A stretch of DNA of 64,000 nt from Bedellia somnulentella (taxonomy: Eukaryota > Arthropoda > Insecta > Lepidoptera > Bedelliidae), in NCBI GenBank assembly GCA_963576735.1, contig OY755177.1, forward strand, positions 8,122,001 to 8,186,000, read 5' to 3'. The notes beneath the pieces were generated by a model. That model was given only the letters and a program-made list of their open reading frames with translations, had not been told where the DNA came from and made no database searches. The position numbers were made by a program, and so were the translations under genes. Below are positions 11,481 through 25,788 of the stretch, piece after piece (the first letter of the stretch is position 1; every line of letters begins with the position of its first letter).

Positions 11481-14400
11481 TTGTCTCTCAGAATGACCGA
11501 GGAAAAAGAACTAATTAAAAAACGTGCCAGCTTTAAAGGCAGATTAACTCTTTTTATTAATTACTTGAAGTCATTGGAGTCTGGAGAAAGTGATGACTCT
11601 ATTACAAAGGAATTGCAGTTGCGCTTAATTAAACTGGAGTCGTTGTATGAGCAGTATGATGAGGTACAGTTGCAGTTAGAATGTATAGTTGACAACAGTG
11701 ATATGCAATTTTCTGAGCGAGCAGAGTTTGAAGCGCTATATTATAAAACATTAGCTAAAGCTCAAAATATGTTGTTAGATTTTCAGAATAGAAATAGTAA
11801 TAGTGATAAAAATAGTCACACAAATAATAGTGTCAGTGGCGGTAACCATAGGCTTGTTAAGTTACCTACCATACAGATTCCAAAGTTCAATGGTTCTTAT
11901 GAAACTTGGCTAGGATTTCATGACACTTTTACTAGTCTCATACATAATGTTGATGACATTGATGATATCAATAAATTCCACTACTTGCGTGCTTCTCTAG
12001 AGGGTTCGGCGGCTTTGGTAATACAGTCAGTCGAGTTCTCAGCGAGTAATTATAATGTGGCCTGGAAGCTTCTTTGCGAGCGGTTTGATAACAAACATTT
12101 ATTAATTCAAAATCATGTGTCAGCCTTATTTAATATTGATTCACATGCAAAGGAGTCTTCTTTCTCCTTAAAACTTTTGATTGACATTTTAAACAAAAAT
12201 TTACGAGCACTGAACTCACTAGGAGAACCAACTGACAAATGGGATACTCTGTTAATTTATATTGTTACACATAAGTTAGACCAAAAAACTTATCGTGAAT
12301 GGGAAGAATTTAAGAGTCGTGAAAATAAAGACATTCCTATCACATTTGAGAAGTTTTTATCATTTTTAAGGAACCGTGCTGATTTATTAGAAACATTAGA
12401 GCTGTCTCGTAGCAGTGGTAATTCAAGTCATCATAATATTCAAATTTCTGCTAATAAACAAAATATTAAGGTAAAGGCTATGGTTATGCAGAACTCAAAT
12501 ACACAATCGAATTCCAAAGGTTGCCCGAACTGTAAGGGTGACCATAATTTAATATCTTGTCCACAGTTTCTATCATTGACCAATAAAGCTCGTCTAGAAC
12601 TAGTACCGAGTTTTAAGTTGTGTTACAACTGTTTAAAGTCAGGTCATTATTCGAATCAGTGCAAAAAACCTGGTTGCAAAACTTGTAAGCGCAAGCATAA
12701 CACGCTTATTCACGTTAATGATTCTAGAAGTGCAACTAGTAATGAGACTTATCATTATCAAGACAAATCGTCTGAGGCTAAGCCTTCATCACTTTCACCC
12801 TCTACGTCTGCTAGGCCTGGCGCAGTAAGTACGCCGGAAAACGTTGCATTATCTGTGAATGTCATGTCATGTAATAGGGATGTACAACATGATGTGTTAT
12901 TATCGACTGCACTTATAAAGCTGTGTGATTTCCACGGAAAAGAACATATTGTTCGTGCTGTTTTAGATAGTGGTAGTACATCGTCTCTCATGACTGAGAA
13001 ACTGTGCCGTCAGTTCAATCTAAAAACCCATCAGGTAAACCGGTCAATCCTGGGCATTAACAATGCCGTTTCAAACGTAGGTAAAACATGTCATGTAAAC
13101 ATGAAGTCATTAAATAATTGCTTCACAGCAGATCTTCATTGTTTCGTTTTGCCATCTATCACAAGTAGCGTTCCAGGACAAGAAATCCGTTTATCAGACT
13201 TAAATATTCCTTCTGATATCAGTTTGGCTGATCCAAAGTTTTATATTCCTGCAGAAGTGGATATTTTCTTAGGGGCTGATCTTTTTTGGGTTTTGTTAGG
13301 TTCCCACAAAATTATGTTGGGTGACGGCAAACCGATGCTTTTTGAAACAAAACTTGGATGGGTAGTTTCAGGCCCTATACATAGTAATTATCTAACTTTG
13401 CTTTCACGCGAAATTAAATGTCACTTAACTAAAATTATTTCTCCCACTGATTATCAGATGGACGCTATTCGAAACGATTTAACACGTTTTTGGCAGCTTG
13501 AAGAAGTCTGCTCTAAGTCGTCTGAGTATTCTTTAGAAGAGAAGCAGTGTGAGGAACATTTTGTTCAGAATACGTCTCGCCTCGACGATGGTCGTTTTTG
13601 TGTTCGTATTCCACTGAAGCAAGGTCCGGAAGTATTAGGCCATTCGCATCAAAGAGCATTGCAATGTTTATCTTCGTTAGAGCGTAGATTAAAACATAAG
13701 CCTGAACTAGGCAAAATGTATCATGACTTTATGTCAGAATACGAATCACTAGGGCATATGTCTCAAATTCAAGAGCGCGATTCAAATTATAAATCCTATT
13801 TCATACCACATCACGGGTTACTACGTGAAAGTAGCACCACTACAAAGCTTCGGGTAGTATATAATGCCAGTTGTCCTTCTTCGTCAGGAGTTTCTTTTAA
13901 CGACATCCAAATGGTCGGTCCGTCAGTTCAGGACGATCTTTTATCTATTTTACTCCGATTTAGGCAACACAAATATGTTCTAGCCGCCGATGTCGAAAAA
14001 ATGTATCGACAAATCGTCGTTCATCCTGCAGACAGGTTCTTTCAGCGCATTCTCTGGCGTCATGATACTCGGGAACCAGTTAAGATATATGAATTGAACA
14101 CGGTTACGTATGGCACAGCCAGTGCTCCTTTTCTCGCCACACGATGTATTAAACAACTCGGTCTTGATTGCAAGGATGACGTTGTTTCTGAAATCATTAA
14201 ACATGACATGTACGTCGATGATTTACTTAGTGGCGCTGATAGTTATGATGATGTTATGGCTATACGTACCACCATTAATGAGGTGTTCGCATCTGCCGGT
14301 ATGTCCCTTAGAAAATGGAAATCAAATAAACCCGAAGTTGTGTCCGATAATACACTGACTTCGCTTGAATTAAATATAGGATCTAATGAACCTGATAAAT

Positions 14401-16764
14401 TGTTAGGGCTTAGTTGGTATGCGCATTGCGATGATCTCTGTTTCCCTATCAGGTCTTCGATTACCAAAATCAACACTAAACGCGACATATTATCGGTTAT
14501 TGCACAAGTGTTTGATCCTCTGGGTCTTTTATCTCCATTTGTTATTACAATGAAGATGCTGCTTCAACAGTTATGGCTCAACAAGTCTTCTTGGGATGAA
14601 GTATTAAATCCTGAAATAGAATCTCGATGGTATAATATTGTCAAGACTTGGTCATTGTTAAATGATATTCGTATTCCGCGAAGAGTTTTAAGTGATTCTT
14701 ATGAAAGTATTGAAGTGCATATCTTCACTGACGCTTCTGAACGAGCGTATGGTGCTTGCGTATACATTCGGAGTGTAAATTCTGATGGTAATGCTGTCGT
14801 TCGGTTGTTAATGGCTAAAAGCCGTGTAGCACCAATCAAACCCTTAACAATTCCTCGTTTGGAGCTGTGTGGCGCTTTAGTGGGAGCTCGTCTTTTTGAA
14901 AAAGTATCAAATTCTCTCCGCTTGAAGATTAATCATGTCTTCTGTTGGACTGATTCTACAATAGTACTAGGCTGGTTACAAATGCTGCCTTCAAAACTAC
15001 AGCCCTTTGTGCGGAATCGGGTATCAGAGATTTTAGAACTGACGGGTAACTGCAGCTGGAAACACGTTCCAACTGACAAGAACCCTGCTGATTTAATTTC
15101 AAGGGGTTTAGATATTGCATCATTAAAGAAACATGACATTTGGTGGTTTGGTCCAGAATTTTTGAGAAAAGAATCTGCTGTATGGCCTACCCAACCTAGA
15201 TATAACGAAAACGACACACTACCTGAAACTCGACCCGACCTTTCGTTAAATATTGTTATTACAGACAATAAGAACTACATAAATAATCTAATTGATTTCT
15301 CACGTTTTTCAAATTATTTGAGATTGATCCGTTCTGTTGCTTATGTTCTACGTTTTATTAATTTATGTAAAAGGCAGAAAACTACAACGCCTTTTATTAA
15401 TGATGACGAATTGCGTAATGCTTTAAATGTTATTGTTCGGAAATGCCAAGACGAATCATTTGTAGAGTATCAGCTATTAATAAAGAAAGAGCCTTTGCCG
15501 AAAAGGAGTTCTTTGCTTAAATTTAATGTGTTTTTAGATGATAACCTTATAATGCGAGTTGGTGGTCGGCTTGACAATTCTGATTTTTCTTACGAAAAGA
15601 AACATCCTATAATTATACAGTCCACACATATTTTTACGAAGCTTTTATTTAGTTTTGAGCACAAGAAGTTGATGCATGCTGGTCCACAATTATTACTCGC
15701 GAATATAAGAGAAAGGTTTTGGCCGATCGGGGGTCGAAATTTAGCGCGAGCTTGTTATCACAAATGTATAGTTTGTGCGCGATTAAGAGGTAAAATTGAG
15801 GCACCATTGATGGGCAACTTACCCAAACAGCGGCTTCATCCAAGTTTTCCATTTGAAACGGTTGGCGTTGACTACGCTGGTCCTATTTTGAGTGCTAGTC
15901 GACAAGGGCGTGGATGTAAATTAGTAAAAGTGTATATTGCGGTTTTCATTTGCTTTGCCACCAAAGCCATTCATTTAGAGTTGGTGGGTGATTTAACAAG
16001 CAATAGTTATTTGTCAGCCTTGAAAAGGTTCATTGCACGGAGGGGTAAACCCGTTACTATATATTCCGACAATGGAACTTCTTTTGTAGGTGCATACAAC
16101 GACTTATCAAAGTTTCTTAAGTCAAACTGCAATGAGTTAGGTAATAATTTAGCGAATGATGGCATAAATTTCCATTTCATACCTGCATATACACCCCACT
16201 TTGGTGGTCTCTGGGAGGCGGGTGTTAAATCCACAAAACACCATTTAGTTCGAGTGTTGGCTAATTGTAAACTAACTTATGAAGAACTTAACACCACCCT
16301 CGTCCAAATTGAAGCGATTTTGAACTCTAGACCTCTCACACCACTATCTGCTGATCCTGTCGACCTTACACCACTGACCCCAGGACATTTTCTTATTGGG
16401 CGTCCTCTCATATCTCTACCACAACGCGATGTTCAAGATATGACTTACAATCACTTAACTCGATTCCAACGCATTGAACAACTCCGTCAACATTTTTTGG
16501 ACAAGGTGGAGTAAAGAATATATTGCTGAATTGCAGCAAAGAATAAAATGGCGTTCGGGCAAGGATGGCTTAAAGACGAATTCACTAGTGGTTATAAAAG
16601 AAGACCACTTGCCACCATTGCAATGGAGGATGGGCCGAGTAATAGCAGTGCATCCTGGTGCTGATGGGATTGCTCGGGTAGCTGATATTAAGACTGCTGC
16701 TGGTGTCATTCGAAGAGCATTTAGCAAGATTTGTCCGCTGCCAATTACGACGGATTCTGGTTGA
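11481..16764 (+). CDS. BEL/Pao Gag-Pol polyprotein (terminal frame shift)
   Basis: One long frame of 1677 codons runs to 16514. It begins with a gag-like region, then cysteine knuckles around residues 348-410 (CPNCKGDHNLISC, CYNCLKSGHYSNQC), an aspartic protease (AVLDSGSTSS, about 493), reverse transcriptase (AADVEKMYRQ near 832; YVDD near 911), RNase H (FTDAS near 1081) and integrase: an HHCC finger ending at HKCIVCAR, then VDYAGP, YSDNGTSFVG and GGLWEAG. A one-base excess in the T-run at 16493-16498 throws the last domain (FWTRWSKEYIAELQQR...) into another frame, which ends at 16764. Otherwise the frame is intact, in keeping with the near-identical LTRs. An 860-bp leader precedes the start. 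Confidence 0.92.
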
Positions 16765-16796
16765 AAGCAAGGCATGGCTTTCAACGCCCGGGGGCA

Positions 16797-16960
16797 TGTT
16801 TCAGCGCCTACTCAATGTTATATGGCAACACTGACCTGCGTGTCATTGCCTACCACAGAAATTTCACTTCCTCTTCCCTCCTCTGTAAAATTCGTATTAC
16901 ACGTGAATTTATGTAAAATTGATAATTTTTATTTACTTAGTCTGGTAATAGTACCCAACA
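16797..16960 (+). repeat. 3' LTR of BEL/Pao element
   Basis: 164-bp repeat of the 5' LTR, preceded by CGCCCGGGGGCA, a weak purine tract. It is followed by GAAAC. Confidence 0.9.
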
Positions 16961-16965
16961 GAAAC

Positions 16966-17375
16966 TATTTTGTGGCCCTCAATCTCGCACAAACCTAGGA
17001 ACCCATTCTCCAATTAATAGGATATGCGACCTGTATAACATATTCAACCGCAAATTAGACATTGACATCTTTGATGACTCCTTTAGTTTGTTTAAGAAAA
17101 ATTTTTGTCAGAAATACTAAAATTTGCCATGTTAATTTTGTTAATTCTGTTTAGCTCTAGTTTTAAATTTGGTATAAACTTTTTTCATGTATTAAATATT
17201 GTTACATTATAATTATATGTTTAGCCAGTGTTGTCGTTAAGGTAATATAATTAAACAATGTCATGTACGCCTTTAAGGGTTTTCACAACGAGATTTTTAT
17301 TAATGTAAAATTAACAACTATTATGTCTGTTGTGTTAACTGCCGGTGTGCCTTATTTAAATAAATAAATAAAAAT
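16966..17375 (+). pseudogene. Jockey/CR1-like LINE, 3' segment
   Basis: Continuation of the LINE cut at 10458. The frame reads CGPQSRTNLGTHSPINRICD and then KLDIDIFDDSFSLFKKNF, and stops near 17119. The untranslated tail ends in AATAAATAAATAAAAATAAA. Joining this block to 10458 across the GAAAC duplication gives the expected C-terminus of the reverse transcriptase. Confidence 0.8.
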
Positions 17376-17574
17376 AAATTTATCAAACATTTCTACACTG
17401 TCACTGTCATAATTTTCACTGTCATTGACATTTATATTGAACTCGAAATCATGGACAAAATATTTCATATTTTATATAAAAAGCTAGTAAATGTGATTAA
17501 TTTTTGTCAATTATTACTTTATCTTAATTTAGTAGACATTATATATTCCTTTATTTATTCTTTATTTATTAGTA

Positions 17575-18801
17575 ACTAGCGACCCGCCCCGGCTTCGCAC
17601 GGGTGCAATGCAAAATATACCTACTACAGAATGTCCTTATACACAACGTTCACAGCTTTTTTTGTCATTAGCCAATACAAACATGTTTTGCTTAGACGTT
17701 ACTCTTGCTGGCTGAGGCGAGCCTCGCGTTCCGTTGACGATTCTTCATCTCTTGCTGAACGTGCTCTTCTGGCATTCACTGTACTACGACATATGTTCGC
17801 ACGACGACGTTCAAAATTTTATACTTAGGTACTCAGTACTTGAATAAACTCACAACTTAAAACTATACGTATGATTATGAACTAATTTCACTAATTATTG
17901 GTTAGTGCTGGAGTAAAAAATATTTACTTACTATTCGTTCGACTAAAAACAAAAGATTATCAACAACAAAATATACCTATCCTATTCAGTTCTTCTATGA
18001 ACTTAACTATAATTTTCAAAAATTGAAAATACTCGCCCTAATACTAAATTGTCTTAACTCTAAATTCAAATCAAAGTCTTAATGGAAGAAATACCAAGAA
18101 ATATGGTTTTAAGCTATTTATAGGCACGCGCCGCCCTTTGCTGCCTGCTTTCCTAGAACTGTGTACTACGTGAGTAAATGGTTAATTTGTCATTAGATTG
18201 ATTTTCGGCAAACCGGTTTTTGGCCGCCTAAATAGACGAAATCTATGTCCGTGCGGCGCAAACAACTACGACCCTGCATTTTAAATTTGTAATATCTTCG
18301 GTAATATTCACTTAAATTACATGCTGTAAAAAGCATATTGATCTATAATAAATGCACAATTTATTTAAGGTACTTAATTGGATAAGGATTAATGCTGTAT
18401 TGTTTAAAATCACTTCGTAAATAAACATTTTTTAGTAAAGAATAAAAATGGTTATGCTGGGTTATCCCTAAGAGATAGACATATACCATCGCGAAATTTT
18501 TTGTTGAACTTTTTAAGGTGAACAATACTGTATTACATTATTTTGGTCTATCTCGTAGGGTTCAGCCAGCGTTTGCAATATAAGCGCAAAAAAACGTGCT
18601 TATTTACGACATCACATTAGAAACCTTCAAATTTATCAGTGTTTCTCTACTATATTATGCATTTATTATACATACAAACCTTCCTTAAGAATCACTCTAT
18701 CTATTAAAAAAAACCGCATCAAAATCCGTTGCGTAGTTTTAAAGATCTAAGCATACATACGGACATACAGCGAAAGCGACTTTGTTTTATACTATGTATT
18801 G
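17575..18801. repeat. ACTAG-type repeat element, copy A
   Basis: Begins ACTAGCGACCCGCCCCGGCT and ends near TTTTATACTATGTATTG, both typical of a common lepidopteran repeat class. It lies between TTATTTATTAGTA and ATAATCCCCACATGAGG, the two sides of family Z. The small open frames inside look random. Confidence 0.55.
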
Positions 18802-18870
18802 ATAATCCCCACATGAGGTTTTCATGAACAAAAAAATTTAAATTATATATGATGGCTAGACAGTATATAT
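18802..18870. repeat. Family Z end fragment
   Basis: ATAATCCCCACATGAGG followed by TTTTCATGAACAAAAAA, shared with 32880-32930, 41911-41960 and, in reverse, 59985-60040. Confidence 0.55.
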
Positions 18871-18924
18871 AATATTCAGATTTATTACTTTGGCTTTCAC
18901 ATATACACCCTACTTTCAACAGAA

Positions 18925-19190
18925 AACTTTTTTTAGTTTTAACATTGATAAAACCGAATGGTGGTGATGTAGAAAATGTATTCCAGCGTACTAAGTTAAA
19001 GAATTTTAAACTGTATGCCTAGTGTATTAAAGTATATTTTCTCTAAATGTTCAGATATTTATGATCACCCAGTCTGTGCAGATAACTTTGACGAGCTGTG
19101 CTTTCAGATTTAATTGAAAAACCACTGCTCATATATTTGTGGCGAATTGGATGTTCAGATCTTATTGACCTTATTTACTGTAAAGAATTA
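18925..19190 (+). repeat. Repeat W, copy 1
   Basis: Shares the sequence from TTTTAGTTTT.ACATTGATAA through TGTTCAGATATTTATGATCA and TGCTCATATATTTGTGGCG with 39222-39590 and, inverted, 36285-36560. It contains spaced TCAGAT motifs. It runs directly into the repeat that hosts the P-like element at 19306. Confidence 0.6.
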
Positions 19191-19879
19191 CATTCTTTTT
19201 GTTGTTTATACTCGCCAAAAAGAAATGTCTTTAAAGTTGACATTGGCGAAATTATTGTGGCAACACGATTGAGGCCACGAAGAAAAAATTGAAGTAAGTA
19301 ACGTACTTTGACTATGAACACTATAGACAGAGTCATAATGCAACGGGAGAGTACCTCTTTTAGATAGCAATATTTTTCCCTGTAATGTTGCGATCACTAG
19401 AAAACAATTACCCCAAAATAGTATAATCACCATTCTAAAAGCTACTTTTTAATTTAAAATTGATTACGTCAATTTATTGTTACGTCGTTTTATTTATTGT
19501 AAAGGTTTACTGTTTACTATATTATTTCCTGCAATCATATAATTATACATACTTGCTCCTAGTATTATACAATCTTTTTTGTTTAATTTTACCATTTATA
19601 CTGATGTTTAATACACCGTGAAATCTAAAGCATTTTACTAACTATCAGGGATGAATACGAATAAATTTTTGTACGGGACTAACTTTGTTACTGGACAAAA
19701 AAAAACAGCTGTTCCATAAGTGCAAGTTATGTAAATATCATACGGGTCATCATGGGTATAGTGGGGTCCATGTTTGTATTTTGAAAAATAAAAGACAGCA
19801 CTATTTTGTACATGAGTTTTATTGCATTATTTACTATTGACCTTTAAACAAAATCAGTTTCGTGTGAAAATTTCGAATT

Positions 19880-20459
19880 CATTCGTCTATTTCAGTCACA
19901 TTTTTCAAAAGATGATGTATTCGTACATCTAAGTATTTTATATTTGGTTGATTTCCAATTGCATCTTCCAGTGGCCGCAATCCATTTTTCTCGTAGATTC
20001 GGGTCTTTAGGAAAACTGTAATGAATACGAAGAAATTAAATAAATATAACAAATTTATTACTTACTAATTCCGTAGATAACAATTGGAAATCATTCAGCG
20101 TCGCTATAGCGCGACGAAATTCATAATTTACTCACTCATTAACATCAGTTTACTAATTTGAAAATTTTACCCTAACGACAGGGTAGGATGAAAAACGTGA
20201 ATTATGGGAACACTGAGATACTGCATATTTTTAGGTTATGCTATTAAAAAATTGCTCAAAATAACTAAAGAAAATGCTAGTAATCTAGTTCAACGTAATT
20301 AACATTTGAATCACTTTTTTTCTGATCGCGCAATGTATTTATTACGAGTATGTATTTATCTGTAGAAAAACATTAAAAAACTCACTCACTTCAGAAAGTC
20401 AATCCTTCGATGTGTTTTTCGCTGCGGCTTCCGCAGCCAAGCACGCTACACCCAACCAT
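19880..20459 (-). pseudogene. THAP-domain gene fragment in P-like copy 2
   Basis: Exon 1 at 20459-20390 reads MVGCSVLGCGSRSEKHIEGL and then meets an in-frame TGA two codons before the GTGAGT donor; CGA mutated to TGA would explain it. Exon 2 begins at 20015 after TTCATTACAG and reads FPKDPNLREKWIAATGR and NWKSTKYK before losing the ICSxHF part. These are the first two zinc-binding cysteines and the FPKD core of a THAP finger. Confidence 0.7.
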
Positions 20460-20736
20460 ACCTCACTAAATAATAAGTTTGACTAATGGAGTCTCTTTAA
20501 TCACAATAACAATATACAAATGAATAAAATCTTTCTCAAAATCAATAGAAAACCAAAATCGCTCACAAGTCGACGCTTTGTTTGTCAAGCTTTAAAAGCG
20601 TGACATCAACAAAACGGGTTACGCGATAGAGACGACAATAAAGATTTTGTGTCTCTTTTTAACATATAAGAACTTAAATAAGGGCTTCTCTTTTTAAAAT
20701 GGATGACGTAACATCGCTCTATCTATAGTGTTCATA

Positions 20737-20816
20737 CAGATCCACAATCTTTTCTTGGCCGGCGGCGACTACCTACCTACCTAGTGGCCGCCGGCCAAGA
20801 AAAGATTGTGGATCTG
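20737..20816. mobile_element. 80-bp palindromic MITE
   Basis: Perfect 30-bp arms (from CAGATCCACAATCTTTTCTT) around a 20-base centre rich in CTAC repeats, flanked by TA on both sides as in Tc1/mariner-type insertions. It splits the right inverted repeat of the P-like element at 19306-20825. Confidence 0.7.
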
Positions 20817-21182
20817 TAATCAAAGGTAACGTAGTTACATCAACGCCACAGAGCTCTAGGAAACTATGTTGTTTTTTTATTTCCCAAAAAGAAAACCTCT
20901 CATTGTCTCTCAGTTGCTTCCATGTAAAAAAGAAGGTGCTAAACTAACAAAATATTTTATCACTTTTTAAAACCAGGTGATGTGCAATGTAGTCTTACTT
21001 TTGCTCAAAGCAATATGATATTTTACTCAAATGTTTTATGTTGTTCTAATTTGAATTATAATAATAATAGCATAAAAATATGTAAAGCTTTTCCAAACTG
21101 TTCTAATGAGGGGTTTTCCATCTTTCAGTTTATATCCAAGTTACTAACAAACTTACTAACAAACTATCTAAACTTAACAAAA

Positions 21183-21560
21183 AACAAATTAGTTGGATCA
21201 CAGCCACCCTCACGGGGCATGGCCCTTTTAACAAACACTTGTTTACTTTAGGTGTTACAGATAGCCCTCTGTGCAGAGCATGCATGGAGAAGGAGGAAAC
21301 AGCTGCGCACGTGCTCCTCGAGTGTACAGGCGTAGCGGATTACAGGGTAACACACCTGGGTGACGCCAGGTCGCTCCCTGAGGTGTTCAAGGATATTAGG
21401 GGGATCCTGAACTTCCTTGGTGAGCTGGGATGGCTAGAGTAGTGCCATCCCTTCATCACGCAAAACAGGCGCACAGAAGACGTCGACTTGCGGAAATTAC
21501 CCGTTCAAATACAAATATCCAAGTTGATAGATGACAATAATTATTATGACATTTTATTAA
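21183..21560 (+). pseudogene. RNase H-type LINE, C-terminal remnant
   Basis: Frame with TLGVTDSPLCRACMEKEETA and AHVLLECTG, the C-terminal zinc-knuckle region found after RNase H in R1/I-type LINEs. Upstream ATLTGHGPFNKHL is readable in a neighbouring frame. Same family as the inverted insertion at 55873-56759. 21561-21798 shows no further feature. Confidence 0.75.
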
Positions 21561-21806
21561 AAAGTTTTTTTTTAAATATTCCCTTTTAATAAGTGTTTAA
21601 GTCGTTATTCTTTTATTTAAATTAATCTCGTTTGGTAACCGTGCGAGCAGGACACACTCCTCGGGTTCTGGCTCTAGTTGTAGGTAGGCCGGGTCTTTAC
21701 TGAACAGTGTTCAATATAATCTGTGCCTCCATACCATGATCAATCAAACCAAATCCAATCCAATCAATAATCAATCAAAGAAAAACAAAAAACAAAACTA
21801 AAAATC

Positions 21807-22222
21807 CAGCGTTGCCAGAATGTTACAAAAGTAACATTTTACGTTACTTTTGACCCTCTCATGTTACCTCCATGTTACATGACTCAATATGTTACTTTTG
21901 TGTTACTTTTCAGATTTTTTAAGCTTTCTTTTCCTGAAGTTTTAAGCGTATAAAATAGCAATAAAAGTTACCTCTCTATTATTGGCTATGTGCCTAATAG
22001 TACAAAGTAAGTTGAAGTACAAAAAGACATGACTGAATCTGTTTTTCTCAATAAAATAAGGTGATTACGTTTTTTTTTTTGCTTATTCTTCTGTTAAAAG
22101 CGTATCATGCGCGCGCATACTAAATCTACGAGTGTTTCACAGGTCATGTTACATTCCTGGGGTAAATGTTACTTTTTGAGCTGTGTCGTGTTATATTTGA
22201 CCATCTGGCACTGGCAACACTG
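21807..22222. mobile_element. hAT-like MITE with GTTAC repeats
   Basis: 12-bp inverted ends CAGCGTTGCCAG / CAGTGTTGCCAG with an 8-bp duplication TAAAAATC at 21799-21806 and 22223-22230. Its sub-ends hold many GTTAC/GTAAC motifs in both orientations. Ends 191 bp before the helicase start codon. Confidence 0.85.
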
Positions 22223-22389
22223 TAAAAATCATTTAAGCCGGTCGCGGTCGTTCTTTCTTGGCGCGGTCGCTGTTTACAGAAAAAGACAGCGAAATTACGA
22301 GGATAAGAATAGAAAAACTATATTACTTATTTTCTTCTAGTTCAAAACCGTATATTCTTGTCAAGGTACATCGATTAAGATAGTTGTAA

Positions 22390-24411
<2,022 letters not shown>

Positions 24412-25157
24412 ATTTTTGGATTACCAAATGAGAAAATTATGTCACATGATAATTAAGATTTTCCACAACTCTCTAACATTGGTAATAATGATACTTAATA
24501 ATGAACATCAGTAAATATTTTTTTTATAAATTGGTAGCTTTGACATGGCAAACATAAAGCCAATATTGCCAAAGCTTAGAATGTTTTTTTGAATCTTGAA
24601 TATTGACTACTTATCTATTTGAACCTAGATTTTTGTTAAAGTTCAACATTCCTTTCCTTCTTTAATATATGAATAACCCTTGTTTTTGTTATTTAAGAAT
24701 TTTTTTTGTTATCCCACCAATAAGAGTCTACCTAATCTAAAATTTCGAAAAACCAAGCTAGTTTCTAAGAAACTACTTGTTAACTTGATTTTTACGCATA
24801 AGTCTAAGACTTTGAAGTAAAGATAGATATTATTGTCTGTACAGTGGTACAAATTATTAGTTGATAGTTTTATTTCCCAATAAACAAGTAAAAAAGTATC
24901 CTTGTGTATGATATTATATGGTTGTTTGTGTTTTCTACAGCCTCAGTTGAACTAACTCCATAACTTTGTCTTTAATATGTATGTAATAAAAAGTTACGTA
25001 AGTAACAATAAATTTAAATATATTCTTAATATTTTTCTAGTATTACCTGGATACTTATAAGGCAACCAACAATAGTTATATTATACCATAATTAAATAGG
25101 TGTTGTTTTAAAAAGTATTGTGGTTAATCCCTAGATAATGGTTTCAAGTTCAATAAA
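24412..25157 (+). other. Helicase 3' untranslated region with two AATAAA signals
   Basis: AT-rich, no coding frame. AATAAA occurs at 24879-24884 and again at 25152-25157, followed by T-rich sequence. Either could set the transcript end. Confidence 0.5.
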
Positions 25158-25454
25158 TAAAGTTTTTGATTATTTCTATTGTTATTTTTACGACAGTCCT
25201 AACCAAACTTTACTTATCACAACCATGTTGCTAGTAGAGTCACTAATACCTCATGCGTAGAGCAGTGAGTTTGAATCCTGAGTGGGATGGCTTATTGCCC
25301 GTAGTTCGTTTTCGGCAAACAATGGCCCGTGGGTCCGTTTTCAGTATAAGCCTACTAAAATGAAAGATGATGTAAGCTTTTTTATTTGCGTTTATATATG
25401 TATGTATATAGTGGATATTTTTATTATGTATGTGGCGTAGTTTTTTTAAAGAAC

Positions 25455-25705
25455 ATACTACACGCATACTCGCGGCTTTAAATCCCTAGAAGAGGCAGCT
25501 AGAGCTTCGGAACAAAAGAATCCTCACATCAGCCTCTTTTGGAAGTTGAGTGGGGAAAAGATTGTAAAAGTTTTTGGTGATATGGTTATCCAACCGCATC
25601 GCCCAAAAATCACTTATAAAGCCCCAATAGCCTAAGTCGCTTCTTACGAATACCCACGGGAAGAAATGGCGTAGTGCTTAATTCTAAGCCGACTGTACAC
25701 CATTT
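25455..25705 (-). repeat. Repeat X copy
   Basis: Diverged full-length member in reverse: CATACTCGCGGCTTTAAATC, CCAACCGCATCGCCCAAAAA, AAGCCCCAATAGCC, and TAATTCTAAGCCGAC. Confidence 0.6.
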
Positions 25706-25788
25706 ATTAAAGATGTTCAAATAAAATATACTACGAGTATATATATAATCAAATAAAATAAGTATGTAAGTTTTAAAAGAACTCAAAC

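Larger units (their letters stand above)
10459..16960 (+). mobile_element. BEL/Pao LTR retrotransposon, near-complete
   Basis: Two 164-bp direct repeats, beginning TGTTTCAGC and ending CCCAACA, bound a gag-pol reading frame. A 5-bp duplication GAAAC (10454-10458 and 16961-16965) marks insertion into the LINE. Only one base differs between the two LTRs, so insertion is recent. Domain order (gag, zinc knuckles, protease, reverse transcriptase, RNase H, integrase) is that of BEL/Pao elements. Confidence 0.93.
19306..20825 (-). mobile_element. P-like nonautonomous element, copy 2
   Basis: Left end CTTTGACTATGAACACTATA and right end (reverse) CTTTGATTA...TATGAACACTATA pair once an 80-bp insertion in the right arm is discounted. 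An 8-bp duplication GTAACGTA lies at 19298-19305 and 20826-20833. The same host repeat without the insertion is at 30560-30590, giving a direct empty site. It encodes a broken THAP gene on the minus strand. Confidence 0.8.

Noticed and set aside
12758..16797. Several minus-strand and offset open frames in the BEL element
   Set aside because: They are shadows of the gag-pol frame with no independent signals, apart from the displaced C-terminal frame, which is included in the gag-pol entry.
25230..25300. tRNA-like stretch with GTTTGAATCCTG
   Set aside because: Only a weak B box is present; no A box at proper spacing and no second copy in the window.
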